Positions 36,885 to 49,338 of a stretch of DNA of 64,000 nucleotides are shown piece after piece. Source of the DNA: Reticulitermes speratus (Eukaryota; Arthropoda; Insecta; Blattodea; Rhinotermitidae); assembly GCA_021186555.1 (NCBI GenBank), contig JAJKFL010000005.1, positions 26,104,635-26,168,634 on the forward strand, written 5' to 3'. Position 1 is the first letter of the stretch, and every line of letters begins with the position of its first letter. The position numbers and the translations under genes were made by a program. Under the pieces are notes generated by a model, which saw only the letters and a program-made list of their open reading frames with translations, was not told the origin of the DNA and made no database searches.

Positions 36885-37050
36885 CGGGATGTGGCTGGAT
36901 TGAATTTTGGTTGAGCCACCGACTACCCTAATAGAAGGTTTTCGTGTTTTTATCAGTCCATCCAAGCAAATTTCGGGATAGGACCGGAAAAAGACATAAT
37001 TACTTCCTTCTACAACCCTTCTAGTTAGTCACTGTCATTCAGTATTCGAC
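36885..37050 (+). mobile_element. SINE epsilon, degenerate copy
   Basis: GGTTGAGCCACCGACTACCC, AGAAGGTTTTCGTG and CCAAGCAAATTTCGGGATAG match the family. It ends at the alpha SINE that starts at 37056. Confidence 0.5.
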
Positions 37051-37055
37051 TCTGT

Positions 37056-37318
37056 ATTTTTTTCCCAGTGGCGCAATAGCCCCTAGTGGGCCAGGGCTGC
37101 CTCATTATCGAGGCTTCACGATCACATTCAGACACACCACACTCGGTAGGACTCCTCTGTACGAGTGATCACCCCGACGCAGAGACCTCTACCTGACAAC
37201 ACACAACACTCACAAGAGACAGACATCCATGCCCCCGGTGGGATTCGAACCTACAATCCCAGCAAGCGATCGGCCGCAGACCCACGCCTTAGACCGCGCG
37301 ACCACTGGAATCTGCTTA
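37056..37318 (-). mobile_element. SINE alpha, second copy
   Basis: It has the same order as 5271-5546: a T-run on the left, GACAACACACAACACTCACAA in the body, a B-box complement GGATTCGAAC at 37241-37250, and the A-box region GGTCTAAGGCG on the minus strand near the right end. Its left end abuts an epsilon SINE. Confidence 0.82.
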
Positions 37319-37319
37319 G

Positions 37320-39100
37320 ACTCAGTATTGTCTGAATTGTTTACATCGACATTCAATCAACTGCGTTAAAAACGAAATCGCCTTAGGTAAGGAGTATGTG
37401 AATACAGTGTTTAATTTGTACGGTAACTGGTCATGGGTGATAAGATTGAATGGGATGTATAATCTTCTGGTTAGTGCTGATGATGTCAATTTACTGTGCA
37501 GTCACCTTTATGTTCTAAACATATTTACAGTTAGTTCCGAAAAGATAATTATATTGTACATCCAGACGGCGAAGACATCGCGAATGCCAGAGACAAGTGA
37601 GGCACATTCAATGAAGCCAGGCGAGACTGCACTGCGTGTGCGGTAACGTGTAGACGAAGAACAGTAGGAACTGAGCTTCGCGATTGGATGGTTAAGTGGT
37701 TGGATTTCGTTGCGGCTTTTTTGTACCCTTAAGGAGGATTTTCGCATTTCATCATTTCCTCCAGGAAAATTCTTCGAAAATGCCTTATAGTAGATCATGC
37801 CTGCTTCCTTCCTGAGGCCTCATAGTTTATTTTTTGTATAATTTTTGAACTTATATAATAACCACTAAAATCTCTAAACTTAGTTGAGAAACTATCTTTA
37901 ACTAGACTAAGAAACAAAGAAGATTTTTTTTCAGTAATTGTAGGATCAAGAGCTCGCGCAAACACGCACACACACACATGCACACACACGCACATACATG
38001 CACACACATATGCACACACATGCATACAAACACTAAGCAGTTAAGTGCAGTTGAAGTATTCTGAACTGTTATTTGAGCAGTTGGGATGTACTGGGAGATT
38101 TTATGTGGCTTTCCTTATTCTCCCCAGATAAATGCACTTCAGCATAGCGAATTATTTCACAGTGATATCCTACACATTACTGATCATCGTTGCGTCTAAT
38201 TTCATCTCCTGCAGTGTTTTAAAATAATCGAAGAATCAATCAGCCGATAATACGTAGTGTAAGAAAGTTTGTACTTTAAATTTTAAGAGGTCATTTGCAC
38301 GACGTATGCAGATAAAAATGTGTATTGATTTAGTGTATCATTCGATCCTGTCGTATTAAATTTTAGGAACTGTAAGAATTTCAGGAAATGACTAATGGAT
38401 AAGTTACCCAGCTGCCGTTTGTTACAAGTTTTCGTGCAAACTCTGCGAGCTTCAATTTACGTCAACTTGAAATTTAGTTTCAGTTCTCCACTTTACGTAG
38501 TCAGTTTGCGGCAGGACTTCGCTTGTAACTAACTTTGTTAATGGAATTCCATTTATTCGTCTCGTATTCATATGCGCATACACTACAATTTCAGAAAGAT
38601 AAAATGTGATGCCTCCATTCTGCTAAGTGTTATGTTCTGGGTCCATGTTGACCCCTTTTAACGGTGTAATGACCCAAAATGTGTTACTTTTGTAAACGCC
38701 GTATGGATTTTTATATACTGCCCCCACAAAATTTGTCATAATACCTATTATATGAAGGTTCAGTTGTGTCTATTCTTAGCTAAGTACCGCAACGTGAAGA
38801 CATATAGGTTATTTGAGGCATGTGACAATGAATTCTTAAACTTGGCACTATATGGATGTTACATTTACGTTTCGGCCGCTATACTGCAGGGGAAAGGTCT
38901 ACCTTTCCCGATTTTGTAGAAGGCTGGATGGCCCTGAGACCGATCTGGCTACTACGGAGAAGAAAATATCTCTCTCTGCTGGAAATGTAACCCAATGTTC
39001 CCGGTAATTCAGTCTGTGACGTAACTATTACTCTGTTTGTCTTGTGCCCAATTCTTATTATAAGCTTGTGGTATATTTAACGTTGCTTCCACTAACTAAG
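37320..39100. other. no gene seen
   Basis: It contains the CA microsatellite. A GC-richer block at 38870-38960 (AAGGCTGGATGGCCCTGAGA) may be a SINE remnant. Confidence 0.4.
37966..38028. repeat. (CA)n microsatellite with TG/CG interruptions
   Basis: CACACA tracts with regular ACATGCACAC variants over about 60 bp. Confidence 0.9.
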
Positions 39101-39104
39101 ATTA

Positions 39105-39300
39105 TATGGGGCCCTGTGACGGGGGTGATTAGTTAAAAGTGACTGGAAAGGATGTGTGGACTAATTTAAGATACATTACGGCATTGTCTGCAGAGGTTGA
39201 GTGAAGCCAGGACAAAACGCACAACTGAACCCAGCACCCTGCGAATAGAGGCAGAACTGCTGATCGCGTGACCGCGAATGTCGGGAGAATATATTATCGA
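39105..39300 (-). mobile_element. tRNA-related SINE-like unit, minus strand
   Basis: The minus strand has GGTCACGCGATCAGCAG, then GTGCTGGGTTCAGTTGTGCG (B-box region). The body is degenerate. Confidence 0.4.
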
Positions 39301-39958
39301 AGTAAGAAAGTGCGGAGTTTAAAGCACCACTTGGATGCTTTGTAACATAATTTCCTTTCTAAAAAGCAGCAAGTAGCCTTGTAAGATCAGTATGCTGTGT
39401 GTGATTCTGCCCCATTACAAATTCTGTTTCAATTCACAGATTGTTACAAAACACGGTATGAATGTTATGCCATGGAAGGACAACCCAATGCTACAGTATC
39501 TATTTTCCTACAATCAGTAACAACCTGAACCCAAAGCCGAGGTGTATGGCAAGAGAAAGGTAGCACCACTTATTTAAGGACACTAAAATTATGTCTTGTA
39601 ATAGATATTGTAAAAATACCCAGCTTTTCTTCAGGTAATATTTTTGTACACCATAAAATTATGACATGAGAACAGTGCGAAAAATAAATTTTAGTTCTCA
39701 GTTTGATGTTGATATCAAATGAGCCATTGGCGCTAGGCAGGTGATATTTTTTGTGAGGACAGTTCATAAACTTTCCTACATATTTTAGATGAAACAATGT
39801 TTGTAAATCAACAAATACAAATACGGCGAAGATGTAATAATACGTTATCATACCATACAACTTTAATTTTAAGTAAGAAGTTTTTAAAATTAAATAACAA
39901 TAATGTGGGAATGAAAGTTAGTGCACTAGTTTTTTCCTTCACTAATCTAATTTTTAAG

Positions 39959-40036
39959 GAAGACATTTGTGGTACATGTGCCGTGTGCACGAGTCCATAT
40001 GACGAACAGTTAGAAGACGTACAGGATCTTTACTAA
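39959..40036 (+). CDS. candidate short terminal exon, Cys-rich
   Basis: Twenty-five codons and a TAA follow a pyrimidine-rich stretch that ends in AAG, which is a rarer acceptor. The peptide has a compact Cys cluster (EDICGTCAVC) and an acidic tail (DEQLEDVQDLY). The change from AT-rich flank to balanced codons at the acceptor-like site is the only reason to list it. No homologue is recognised. Confidence 0.12.
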   Translation, partial: EDICGTCAVCTSPYDEQLEDVQDLY

Positions 40037-40685
40037 CGGGCTGTTTTATATGAATTTCTTTAGAACAATAATACTGCAAAAGTAAAGCAACAGTAATGTA
40101 AGGTGCCTTCTTCACAAGTATTGCTGTCACACTGCACGTCCATACTTACTTTACGTGTGCATAGCAACATGAGAACTAAAGGTCATAAAGAAGTAATTTC
40201 GTTGGTCGCTCTGCTCAGGTAGTGGACAGGGAGGGAACTAACATACGCTCTCTTAATTTCAGTCTGTGGAAGTTACGGCTTCATTTTTGGAGTTATTTAG
40301 AAAGGAAATTTTTATTTCCTTTGGTGAATAGAACTGTCCGTACTAATATTTTGTGGGTAATTGCCCTTTCTCTTCCAACCCTGGCCCCAGGGTGTGGTTG
40401 TAGTTCGTTCTTCGAAGAAAGAAATCGTATTTCCCTAGGCGCTAGTGTCTAAGCCCATCTCCGGCATGATAACGACCCTACATGCTACTGCCTGTATTAT
40501 AATGTCGCCATAACCAGACTATAGCTGCATACCTGAATGACCCGATGACCCAGTACAGTTCACTCCAAGTATTCACACGAAAACATGTTGGTGAGATTTT
40601 AGGTTCCCGTTGTGAATGTGAACGTTTTTAAGAGTACGATTGTCTTTGATGTGAATCCGTAAAAATTGTTACGTAGATCTCAACG

Positions 40686-40880
40686 GGCAGTCTCATAGCT
40701 CAACCGGTTAGTCCCCGGATTTTCACCGCGATAGCCTGGTTTGATTTCAGGAGAGTACATGTGGGATTTGTGGTGTACAAATTGGAAAAGGGACAGGTTT
40801 CTTTTCTGAATACGTCGTTTTTTCCCTGTCATCATGGTTTCACCAATGCTCCACACTCATATTTATCCTTCTACCATAAT
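40686..40880 (+). mobile_element. SINE beta copy
   Basis: The head reads CTCATAGCTCAACCGGTTAG with a decayed B box (GGTTTGATTTC). The body TGTGGGATTTGTGGTG and TTTCACCAATGCTCCACA match the family. Confidence 0.7.
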
Positions 40881-40924
40881 TATAAATGTTGACATTGTTG
40901 CTAAATAAACAGTATATATTAATT

Positions 40925-41112
40925 TTTCAGAGGAATCTGCTGCGTCCATCTTCAGGGTAGCAAAATAAGCCGCGTGGGAAAAAAAATTGAGAAAGTGTAA
41001 TACATGTTACGGGCTCCCGTCCCTCTGTTTATTCTTTAATCTTGCAGCTTGCTTCTACCGTGAAGATGAAGGCAGCAGATTCCGTCGATACGTTTGTGCA
41101 TGTTTGCCAAAC
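40925..41112. repeat. inverted pair of degenerate hammerhead-like blocks
   Basis: The left minus-sense block (about 40933-40975) and right plus-sense block (about 41070-41110) share, inverted, the pattern CTACC(C/G)TGAAGATG, GCAGCAGATTCC. The right copy ends CGTCGATACGTTTG, close to a GAAACG ending. A related, shorter minus-sense block occurs at 20222-20245. The core and GAAA are partly decayed. Confidence 0.45.
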
Positions 41113-41984
41113 TGCATGGAATGAAGTGCGAAAAGGCAGAACGTTTAGTGCGCTTGTTTTAGCGAAGTGCCCAATGTGAACCCGTAGACTGGAGGCCATA
41201 TCTGCATATGACTTGAATGTTCATAGCCAACACTGGTTGACAGTAATAGGAAGAAAGTAGTTATGGAGGTAAAACTGTAACTTTATATGCGGAAGGTACC
41301 TGGTTCAGATTTCTACTAGGCTGCCGGCCATTGTCACTGAAGTATTGCTCACTTTCTCTAAAATGACACCCGGATAGTGCATTGAATGTTCCCACAACCT
41401 GTGCCTTCGTAATTCATCTCGAGATACTCTTATATAAAAATATTTCTTTAAGTTGTCTCTGTTGGCCCGTATCCATACTGGCGCGTGAAAGTACATTTGC
41501 AATTTTATAGTGGGCAGTCATTTCTGTTCGTGGAAACCATTTAATGCATAAAGCGATTAGTGGACTTCACTATCGCAACAAATAATACATCAATCAATGG
41601 AAAGAGGTCTCAGTTTGAGTGTCTCGTAAATTGTAACGATAGCATTTTAGTGTAGTTTTCTTTAAGAAAAGCCCGGCGAAGAACGGGCGCTTGCCGTAGT
41701 CGTTCATAATCATGCACACCCACGTGATTTCAAACATCACTATAACCTTTCAGTATCATACAATGAACTGTATAACCTGTGCAGGGGAAGTGTTATGTAA
41801 TGACGTAAGAACTGAGGCCATTTTTTCCTTCTCTTCTTTTATTGTTTAGATGTCTAGTGTTATATGACAGTTAGAGAGAAACGTAGTGCGCATTCGTAAT
41901 GAGTAGAGCGACTAGCAACGGACTGAACTGACGATGTTTCGATTCTCGCTAGAGGCAAGTCTTTGCCCCTTTAGCGACTAGGTC

Positions 41985-42245
41985 AGTGGTTGGACGACCG
42001 AGGCAGTGGATTTCGATTCCATGCAAGAGCAAAATGTTTTCCTGTCCTCCACCGTTTTCAGATGGACCCTCGGGTCTGCCTAGCCTCCTACACAGGGGGT
42101 ACTGGGGGCTCTTTCCACGGCGATAAAGCGGCTGAAGGCGTGAGGTTAACCACTTACCTCAATCTAGGGCCGAAGTTAAAAATGCTTGCAAATTTTCGTA
42201 CACCTCCACTGCCCATACGTCTTTGTGGGAATTGTGCTTAATTAA
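41985..42245 (+). mobile_element. SINE delta, near-complete copy
   Basis: The head is GTTGGACGACCGAGGCAGTG with a B box GATTTCGATTCC. The body is GACCCTCGGGTCTGCCTAGC, TACTGGGGGCTCTTTCC and AGGGCCGAAGTTAAAAATGC. The end is CCTCCACTGCCCATACGTC. The order matches a SINE layout I associate with cockroach and termite genomes. A second tail fragment follows at 42250-42345. Confidence 0.7.
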
Positions 42246-42345
42246 GTACATGAAGAACTTTACCTTTCGGGGCGTGAGACTGACGGCTTAGCTCCAGGAA
42301 GTGCTGAGGTTTAGGAATGGTATGTTGCTGTGGTCCCTATGTCTT

Positions 42346-43900
42346 TACGGCATATTGCCTTGTTAAGTAAAGGCAAAACTTGTGCAATGAAGTGCTTTCT
42401 TACCTAAGCGTCCAGCTTACACTTGCGATATTCAAACCTTTTGTGGGGTCCAGCCGGGTCTCTCCTCCACGAAGTACTGGGCGATACTTTCCTTTCAATA
42501 ACGAACGCGTAGATCGAAATTAATCTTCTTTTACCAATTTTAATAATTCTTGGAATTCTGCTTCTACCATACAAGCTTTCGTGGCTTCGTACTTAATCAC
42601 AGGAATAGCCTTAATATTTAAGTGTATGAAGACACTCTGCCTTTATAATCGAGCCCAGTGGATTGTGGGAACACCGCTGATGTTGACCTCGTGTGTACCT
42701 GAGTAGTTATGTCCGGGTCTTCCCCGTTTATCTCAGGGGTTCTATCCTTTTGTTGATGGTTTATGCTCCGCTTTATAGCTGGTGGGGTTTTCACACCTCC
42801 ATCCGGGATCCCCATGTTATGGCTTAATCCAACCAAGCTATGCCCTGAAGTTATCTGGACTTAGTGGACATCAGATGAAGAATTCATGGTTATTACCTTC
42901 CCCCATTTATAAGTTATAATGGCCACCGTCCCATTAGACTGCAATTTATCTTTCATAAACTGTACGAAGTGGAGGTTTAATTTAACTGAGGTCCTTCTTT
43001 TTCCAGTACCTTAACCAGTATTAGGACAAACTATTCCGCCATATCTGGAAACAGGGTTGTGGTTCATAGAACTGGAAGTATTACACAGAAATTAAATCCT
43101 CCGAAAATTTCTGTTTAGCGAAGATTTTTCCCTTGCTTAATTTACATCAATATGTATAATGTATTTGTAGGTTATGATCAAGACTGTCAGATGATTTGTT
43201 CGAAATAAGACAGACACGGTTTGCAAGCAACACAGATGGCATTTCCTAGATCGCTACTGGATTTATGAAATTGGACCACGAGAGGGATACAGACACAAGG
43301 GAAAGGTTGTCAGTCAAGACACACAGGAAGATATACGTGACGAGCCTCTCAAGAAACTGGGGAAGGAAATGTGGAAAAAATGCAGGGAAGAAGGTTTCCA
43401 AAGCTAGCAATGTAATGTAAATGTACTGGAAAACGGAACAGGGGTTGTCCTAAGAAACAATGGAGACCAATGCATGCTTCATGGTTGATGGAAGAAGTAG
43501 AGGAAGTAGAAGAAAAATAATAAATGGAAGAAGATAAGGAATAAAGGAATAAGTGCGTAAGGAAAAGAGAAATACATAAACAAATTTCGATTAGAAAACT
43601 TTGAGAAATGGGACCGCTTCGGACACTTAAGCGCAAGTGCGAAGCAAATGTGAACTGTATTTGGAAACATGTTTGGAAGTGTTTACTGAATTAATCTACT
43701 TCAGGGTGGAGTTTAAGGTAATGTCTTTATGAATACAGTGCTAAACACTTGACTTCAATAAAGTCAGTGAATTTTTTGACTGTCTGAAGGATTAGGGGTT
43801 TCTCAAAAAAGATTTATAATTATGTTTAACTATTCTTTACGAAAAAGAAAATGTTCTCTTCCAGTTAAGTTACTTTTAGTTTGTTATTCAACAACGCTGT
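42346..43900. other. no gene seen; possible SINE relics
   Basis: GC-richer blocks at 42420-42490 and 42650-42850 hold words such as GGTCCAGCCGGGTCTC and look like worn tRNA-derived repeats, but no complete head could be placed. Confidence 0.35.
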
Positions 43901-43904
43901 CAGT

Positions 43905-44100
43905 TGCCAAAATTTTAAAGCGTCAGTGATGAATGAGTACGGAACATTAGCAGGATGATACCGACAGGGGAAAGTAACGTCTCGGAGAAAAGCCTATCCC
44001 AGGGACGCTTTTCCACAATAAATTGCACATTTAACTTATCTGGGATCGAATAGGGGCCTCCTCGGTCAGAGGCCGGCGACAATCCGCCTGAGATATGTTA
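43905..44100 (-). mobile_element. SINE beta, minus-strand copy
   Basis: On the minus strand CTCAGGCGGATTGTCGCCGG leads into CCTATTCGATCCC (B box), then GGCTTTTCTCCGAGACG and CCCCTGTCGGTATCATCC, the family order seen at 20792. Confidence 0.65.
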
Positions 44101-44601
44101 CGGCAAGCATTTTTGCTGCAAACGCTGTGATTAACTCTCAGTAGATTTTATATTTGATGTGTGACGTCGAAATCGTTTGAATAACTTCAGCCAGTCAGGC
44201 GAAGTTAATTTAAATCGAAGGCGTCTAAGTGTCCTTATTAGTTTGAGCGAAACAAGCTCATTCTTTTTTAAACACCTAAAACACTTGGTCAAACTTTATT
44301 ATGCTTTGCCAATAGAATTTGTGTGTTTTGTGTGGTTTCAAAGTGGGGTTTCTTAAACAAACTTAATATATTGAATTTTTTTAATGGCAATGTGTTGTGT
44401 TTTCTGTAGGGTAGAAAGTAAATTTTTAAATATTCTGTAGGAAGGTTTTAGGGTTAAAATGTTAAATGATTATTTAACTCCACAATAATTTAAAATATCT
44501 TTAACTCTAAGAAAACATTGAATCTAAACTGCAAATATTAATCATATTTGTAGCAAAAAAATAGTTTCCTTGACTTCCGGCTTCGCCGCGATGTTGATGA
44601 G

Positions 44602-44797
44602 ATCTGCGCTCTTCTGGGATATTACGCGGCGTCGTGTGGTAATTGTTTACCGACGTTTCGGGACAACGTATGGGTCCCATCTTCAAGGGTTAAGAGTCCG
44701 AGGAGACCCTTGAAGATGGGACCGATACGTTGTCCCGAAACGTCGGTAATCAATTACCACACTACGCCGCATAATATCCCAGAAGAGCGCAGCTCTC
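44602..44797. repeat. palindrome with hammerhead-like arms, ACGTC family
   Basis: The arms at about 44602-44692 and 44704-44797 are inverted copies with only a few differences and an 11-bp spacer. Each contains CCTTGAAGATGGGAC, a loop, GTCCC, then GAAACGTCGGTAA (minus sense left, plus sense right). Stem II GGGAC/GTCCC is intact in both. The core reads CTTGAAGA, one base off the hammerhead consensus. A third, single copy of this family lies at 19080-19190. Confidence 0.7.
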
Positions 44798-44799
44798 AA

Positions 44800-46525
44800 A
44801 TACTATTTCGTTTGAGAACTGATCTAAATCCTCAAATAACTGTGCGTACAAAATTCCTCGTCATGTAAATTTAAAATAAGCGGTACACGCTCTTACCACT
44901 GCTTCATAAGGCGTAAGAAATTGTAAAGGCTTATACTTCTTTTTCGTTCCTACCAACTGAAGCCAAGAAAGCTGCGTGTCTTTACAAGTAACGTGAAATG
45001 ATCATAGAATAGAATTCAATGTGACTAATATATTTTGATGTTATATGAAATTAACACATGGAGTATCTTTTTTGAAAAGTTCTTGAAGAAACCCAATTCT
45101 GATAGCGTGCTTCGCTGATATAAAGACCATTACATAACAAAACAGATCATATTGAGAAAACGCTTGTGACAGAAATGTGTGCACTAAACTTTATTACAGC
45201 TGAAAATATATTAAGTACATTGTTTAAGATTTCAGAAAGGCGGTTTATTCCTCCTTGAGTCATGAACACGTGTTTTGCTTCTTACGTCGCCACCTACATT
45301 TTGTGCTGTTTACAGTGTGCGGGTTCTGTAAGTTATGACCATTATTAACGGTTCTACTATGATATGTTTAGAACTCGGAAGGCGGACGTCCATCGAAATA
45401 ATACCTAAAACGAAGTTCCTGACGCACATGAAACACAAGACAAGCCTATTCTTTCATAAACAAGGCCAGCAGTTTAATAAGGGTTATGGAAAGTCGCTGT
45501 TAATTCTGAGACGCAACAGAAACTTCTAAATTATGTGGCCAAAATCTAGAGATTGGCCTAGCACAACACGTGTTTCATGCACGAACCACTGTGTTTTAAG
45601 TACTTTAGTGCTGAGTTTTAGTGTGAAAGAGCATATGTTGCATTCGTAGCATGAAAGGCGTTGACGCAGGCTTTGTAAAAGTTTTCTTCGGGTTGCTCTT
45701 TGAAATCAATGAATTAAAATACCCCTTATAAAGTAACGCTGTAAGTGTTGCACAAACTGGATTTGTTTAAGAAACGAAAGAGCTAACTTAAATAGGTAAA
45801 GCCTACTGAGATGAAGTGCCTATTTTCCACGTAAAAAGCGACTAGAATCGATTATTTGGCTGATTGAATCTTGCCTGAATCCTAGGTTAGGTTTGAAATG
45901 AAATTTCTGACGACTCTCTCTAAATTATAGGAGATGACAACCCGGATTTTCACATATGTGTTATGGGGAATGAAAATATTGTTTTCGAAGCCGCTTCCAC
46001 ATATTTTCTTGATAATTTTGCCCAGAAAGGAATAAAAAATACACTTATATAGGACGAACTCGGTTATGACGTCGTGAAGGGAACTGAACACTTTGTGTCT
46101 TTATAAACGAGTGTTGTTATAAACGAGGATTATAAGTTATGGTTAACAGTGAGGAATTACTTGGTACCACAGAATATCTGTCGCTATAGACGAGGTGTCG
46201 CATAAACTGATGTCGTTATAACTGGCTTCGTCTGTAATTTGAAGTCACTATCAACTGAAACGCCAATTAGGCATTCTTGTTCTTTTCTTGTTAGAAGTGG
46301 AAATGGAAAATCTATAAGAAATGGGGTGCGAAAAAGTTACTAGAATAGTCCGTTTCCGAACAATATTCCCGTAATTGCTCCGTAGGTCCTTCCAAATATT
46401 CTACAAGTTACACATCGTTATTTAATTTGGAGAGACATATTTCTGTCGTTGTCAAGAAGCAGCCCAATGAACCTTGAATTAAGGAAACCACATAAATTTC
46501 AAGTTTAATTATCATGAAGTCTGGA
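44800..46525. other. no gene seen
   Basis: AT-rich DNA with short frames only. A local direct repeat of 'ATAAACGAG(T/G)' occurs near 46105-46130. Confidence 0.4.
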
Positions 46526-46529
46526 GATG

Positions 46530-46800
46530 GGATAGCTGTAGTCGGTATAGCGACTGGCTTATGGACTGGACAACCGATGTATCGTGGTTCGATTCCCAAA
46601 AGGGGCTAGAGTTGTTCTTTTCTTAGAAGCGTCCAGGCCGGCTGTGGGGCACGTCCAGTCTCTTTTTTAATGGGTAACGGAACAATTCCTCTAGGGGTGA
46701 AGTTCACCACTCCATCTAATGTCGAAGTTTAAGACTGGAACCATACCGCCTCTTCTCCATATGCCTTTGTGGTTTACACGGGAACCGTTTCATCTTCATC
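46530..46800 (+). mobile_element. SINE delta copy
   Basis: It has TAGTCGGTATAGCGACTGGC (A-box region), GTGGTTCGATTCCC (perfect B box), then ATCTAATGTCGAAG and CTCCATATGCCTTTGTGG. The tRNA-like head is the best of the delta set. Confidence 0.72.
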
Positions 46801-47454
46801 TTTATCATGAAATTCCTTCTATATCTTGTACTGTAAATGGTAAAACTGAGACGCTGGAAACTCCGCTTTAACATGATTAGTACCGAAACATAACGGACTC
46901 ATAATGCCGTTCTCTGAAACCAAACATTTATCCAAGACAGAAAATACTTTGAATGGACCACTCTTTTAGAAGTTACGTATATGACGTAGCTCACATATAC
47001 TTTTCAGAATTCTACTGGGCTGATTCCTAAACTTCTGTGTGAAGTGAAATTGTGTAGTCCTATTTGCCTACTTTAGTGAACATGCATAAAAACGTTCTTG
47101 GATTTAACTGTCAAGCTGTAATTATATTAATAATTTTCACCGATTTTTCTAATGTCGATCACTACTTAGATATTATTTAGCAGTGATAGCGTCTCATTGA
47201 ATAGAACAGTGAACCCACTTTGCATCTCATGGTACGGCTTTGATACGGGCTGCTAATCTATCGTATTTACTCTGTCATTAATTTTACACCACGCTTACGA
47301 ATTCATGGAGAATTAGTCCACTCAGTATCGAATAACGTTTCAAGCTAACGAGAATACGAGTACTTTATATCCTGAATTATAACTTGCCAATGGATGACGA
47401 AACAAATCAATTTCCGGGATTTCGCAATCATTTATGTATCATATTCTTTCTTGT

Positions 47455-47501
47455 GTCTGTTTTACGACATGTCCATAGCCTCTTCCAAAGCGAATTCTCC
47501 A
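47455..47501 (-). pseudogene. tiny 3' fragment of the same LINE family
   Basis: The minus strand reads WRIRFGRGYGHVVKQT, which matches the last residues of the LINE copy at 51118-51525 (WRTRFGRGYGPVVRQT). Only the terminal 15-16 codons are present. Homology stops at 47501, where a minus-strand copy of dispersed repeat R1 begins, so this is either a severely 5'-truncated insertion or a fragment carried with R1. Confidence 0.6.
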
Positions 47502-47511
47502 GATGTCTTCC

Positions 47512-47735
47512 TGTCAAGTACCCACTATTCTTGTCAGATTTTAATGAAACTTGAATTTTCTTGACAGATTTTCGAAAAATACTCAAATATCACATTTCAT
47601 GAAAATCCGTCCAGTGGGAGCCGAGTTGTTCCATGCGGACGGACAGACATATGGACAGTCATACAGATATTATGAAGCTAACAGTCGCTTTTCGCAATTT
47701 TGCGAACCCGCCAGAAAACGATAACCCTTACTATT
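47512..47735 (-). repeat. dispersed repeat R1, partial minus-strand copy
   Basis: The reverse complement contains the left half of R1: GCGACTGTTAGC, the CTGTCCGTCCGCATGGAAC block, GTGGGAGCC in opposite sense, and TTTTCGAAAAAT near the GTCAAGAAAATTCAAG block. It ends where the short LINE fragment starts at 47501. Confidence 0.65.
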
Positions 47736-48010
47736 TTGTGATTACATGTATTAGGCGTCAGTGTTGATAGTAGATATGAAAAAAAACAGAAGGTGGCACA
47801 AATGAACGACAGTGTAAAGTGTGCTTCAGTCGGTGTTAGAGTGTGAACAGTTCCTAAAAGAAAGTTCGTAGCTTAAGTCTAGATACCAGCACAAGTTGGC
47901 GCGTATTGGTATGCTGTCCAGTTTGTTTTGCCTTGATATAAATTTAGTTGTCTTTCCAGAACTTCCGAGTTAGTGAAATCAGATACTTTTGATAAAGTTT
48001 GTTTTTACAG

Positions 48011-48193
48011 ACAAGAAATGTTGCTGACGCACGGAAGTCTCTTTCTCAGTGTATTTTAAGAAACAAATACACTAATGATGGTGATACCGCAACAACTTAC
48101 CGTAGCAGTTTCGACGGACTTTATGCTCGCGAATATAAAATTGTTGAAGGAGGAAAAAATAAAAATAAAGTTGATGAGGAAGTGAAGACTTGA
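48011..48193 (+). CDS. candidate 3'-terminal coding exon
   Basis: A pyrimidine-rich acceptor (TTTGTTTTTACAG) ends at 48010. It is followed by 60 open codons in phase 0 and a TGA stop at 48191-48193. Two overlapping AATAAA hexamers (48238-48243 and 48244-48249) lie about 45-55 nt after the stop, which is normal spacing for polyadenylation signals. The peptide is hydrophilic and ends in a Lys/Asn/Glu-rich tail (GGKNKNKVDEEVKT). It has no low-complexity repeat and does not overlap any SINE or minisatellite that I can see. The combination of acceptor, open frame, stop and poly(A) signal makes this one of the more exon-like stretches in the window. No protein family is recognised and no upstream partner exon was found, so it may be a pseudo-exon. 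Confidence 0.3.
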   Translation, partial: TRNVADARKSLSQCILRNKYTNDGDTATTYRSSFDGLYAREYKIVEGGKNKNKVDEEVKT

Positions 48194-48423
48194 CTGTAGA
48201 AGATGAATCTTAAAATGGGACTTTACTCATATTTTACAATAAAAATAAAAGATATACGTAAAGATAGAACAGATCGTTTAGAAACTTCAGAGCACACCAT
48301 ATTTTATTACGACAGAAGTTTAAGAGATAATAAACTTCTCTCGGTATTTAATTAAAAAGTACGCCGTGAAGACTTTGCTGTAGTGAGATATTTCTTCGCG
48401 CACATCTAACCTCGCAAACATAG

Positions 48424-48620
48424 ATGGAGGTAAATGTGAATTTTCACGTCCGGGCCGGTTGCCCCTCGGAACTCATTGAAGACTAGTGTAGGTTGACAAT
48501 AGTGCGGGACGGGACTTGCTGAGGTGTTCAAAAAGTGTTGCTTATCCCTTGAATTGAACCTGGAACCTTAATCCTTTTTTCCTGGTTACTAGGCCTTTTT
48601 TTCAGCACCAGCTGGAGGAA
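48424..48620 (-). mobile_element. tRNA-related SINE-like unit, minus strand
   Basis: The minus strand has CCTAGTAACCAGG, then GTTCCAGGTTCAATTCAAGG (B box), then a body containing CCGGACGTGAAAATTCAC. Confidence 0.45.
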
Positions 48621-49271
48621 GAATCTGGAAGAGTTCTTAATTAGCTCTCTTACTTATATTATGAAGTTTAAAATTTGATACTGCATCTTTAGTTTCGTTG
48701 TGATGACGCAAAGAGCTCAGAGCGATGTGGTCGAGGAAGTGTTTGTTGTCTCATTTTATTTCTCATTACATTGCACTTAGAATTTCCTGGAGTAGGCCTA
48801 AGGCTTCAGACTTTTCTCTTGTGAAACCGTTCTGTTCTTCTGATAATTAGAACATAAATATTCAGGCAAAAGTAGAATAAGAATCTTTTGTGTCGATATG
48901 AATATGAGATGGTCTTTTGAGATGTGACGGAGTGTCTAGTCTGGTTAGATAAGTATCAACATTTTGCAGAAAACCTTTATCTCTTCTTATGCCAGGAATG
49001 TCGAGGCAGTAGGCTTCTTCGAAACATGGGTAGGCCTACATATATTCTAGACTACATGACGTCACATTTCATAATAATGTTAGCTGAATATTTACTGCCT
49101 TCTGAACCTCATTTGTCATAACACGGGTTTGGTTAAACACATGCAATTAAAATAAAATCTATTTGACACGATAAACACCCTGATAGCGGAACTGAAATAT
49201 TAAAACAGCTAATACCACACCTCTGTCACTAACATTCCCATCTTCACCAGTTGCTTTATAATACGTATATT

Positions 49272-49287
49272 TCCCCCCCCCCCCCCG
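49272..49287. repeat. poly(C) tract
   Basis: A run of C residues unusual in an AT-rich context. It lies about 50 bp left of the hammerhead palindrome at 49339. Confidence 0.9.
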
Positions 49288-49338
49288 TCCTTCTATTTTT
49301 CAAGTGAACATTTTTAGAGAAGTTACCTCACCGAAATT

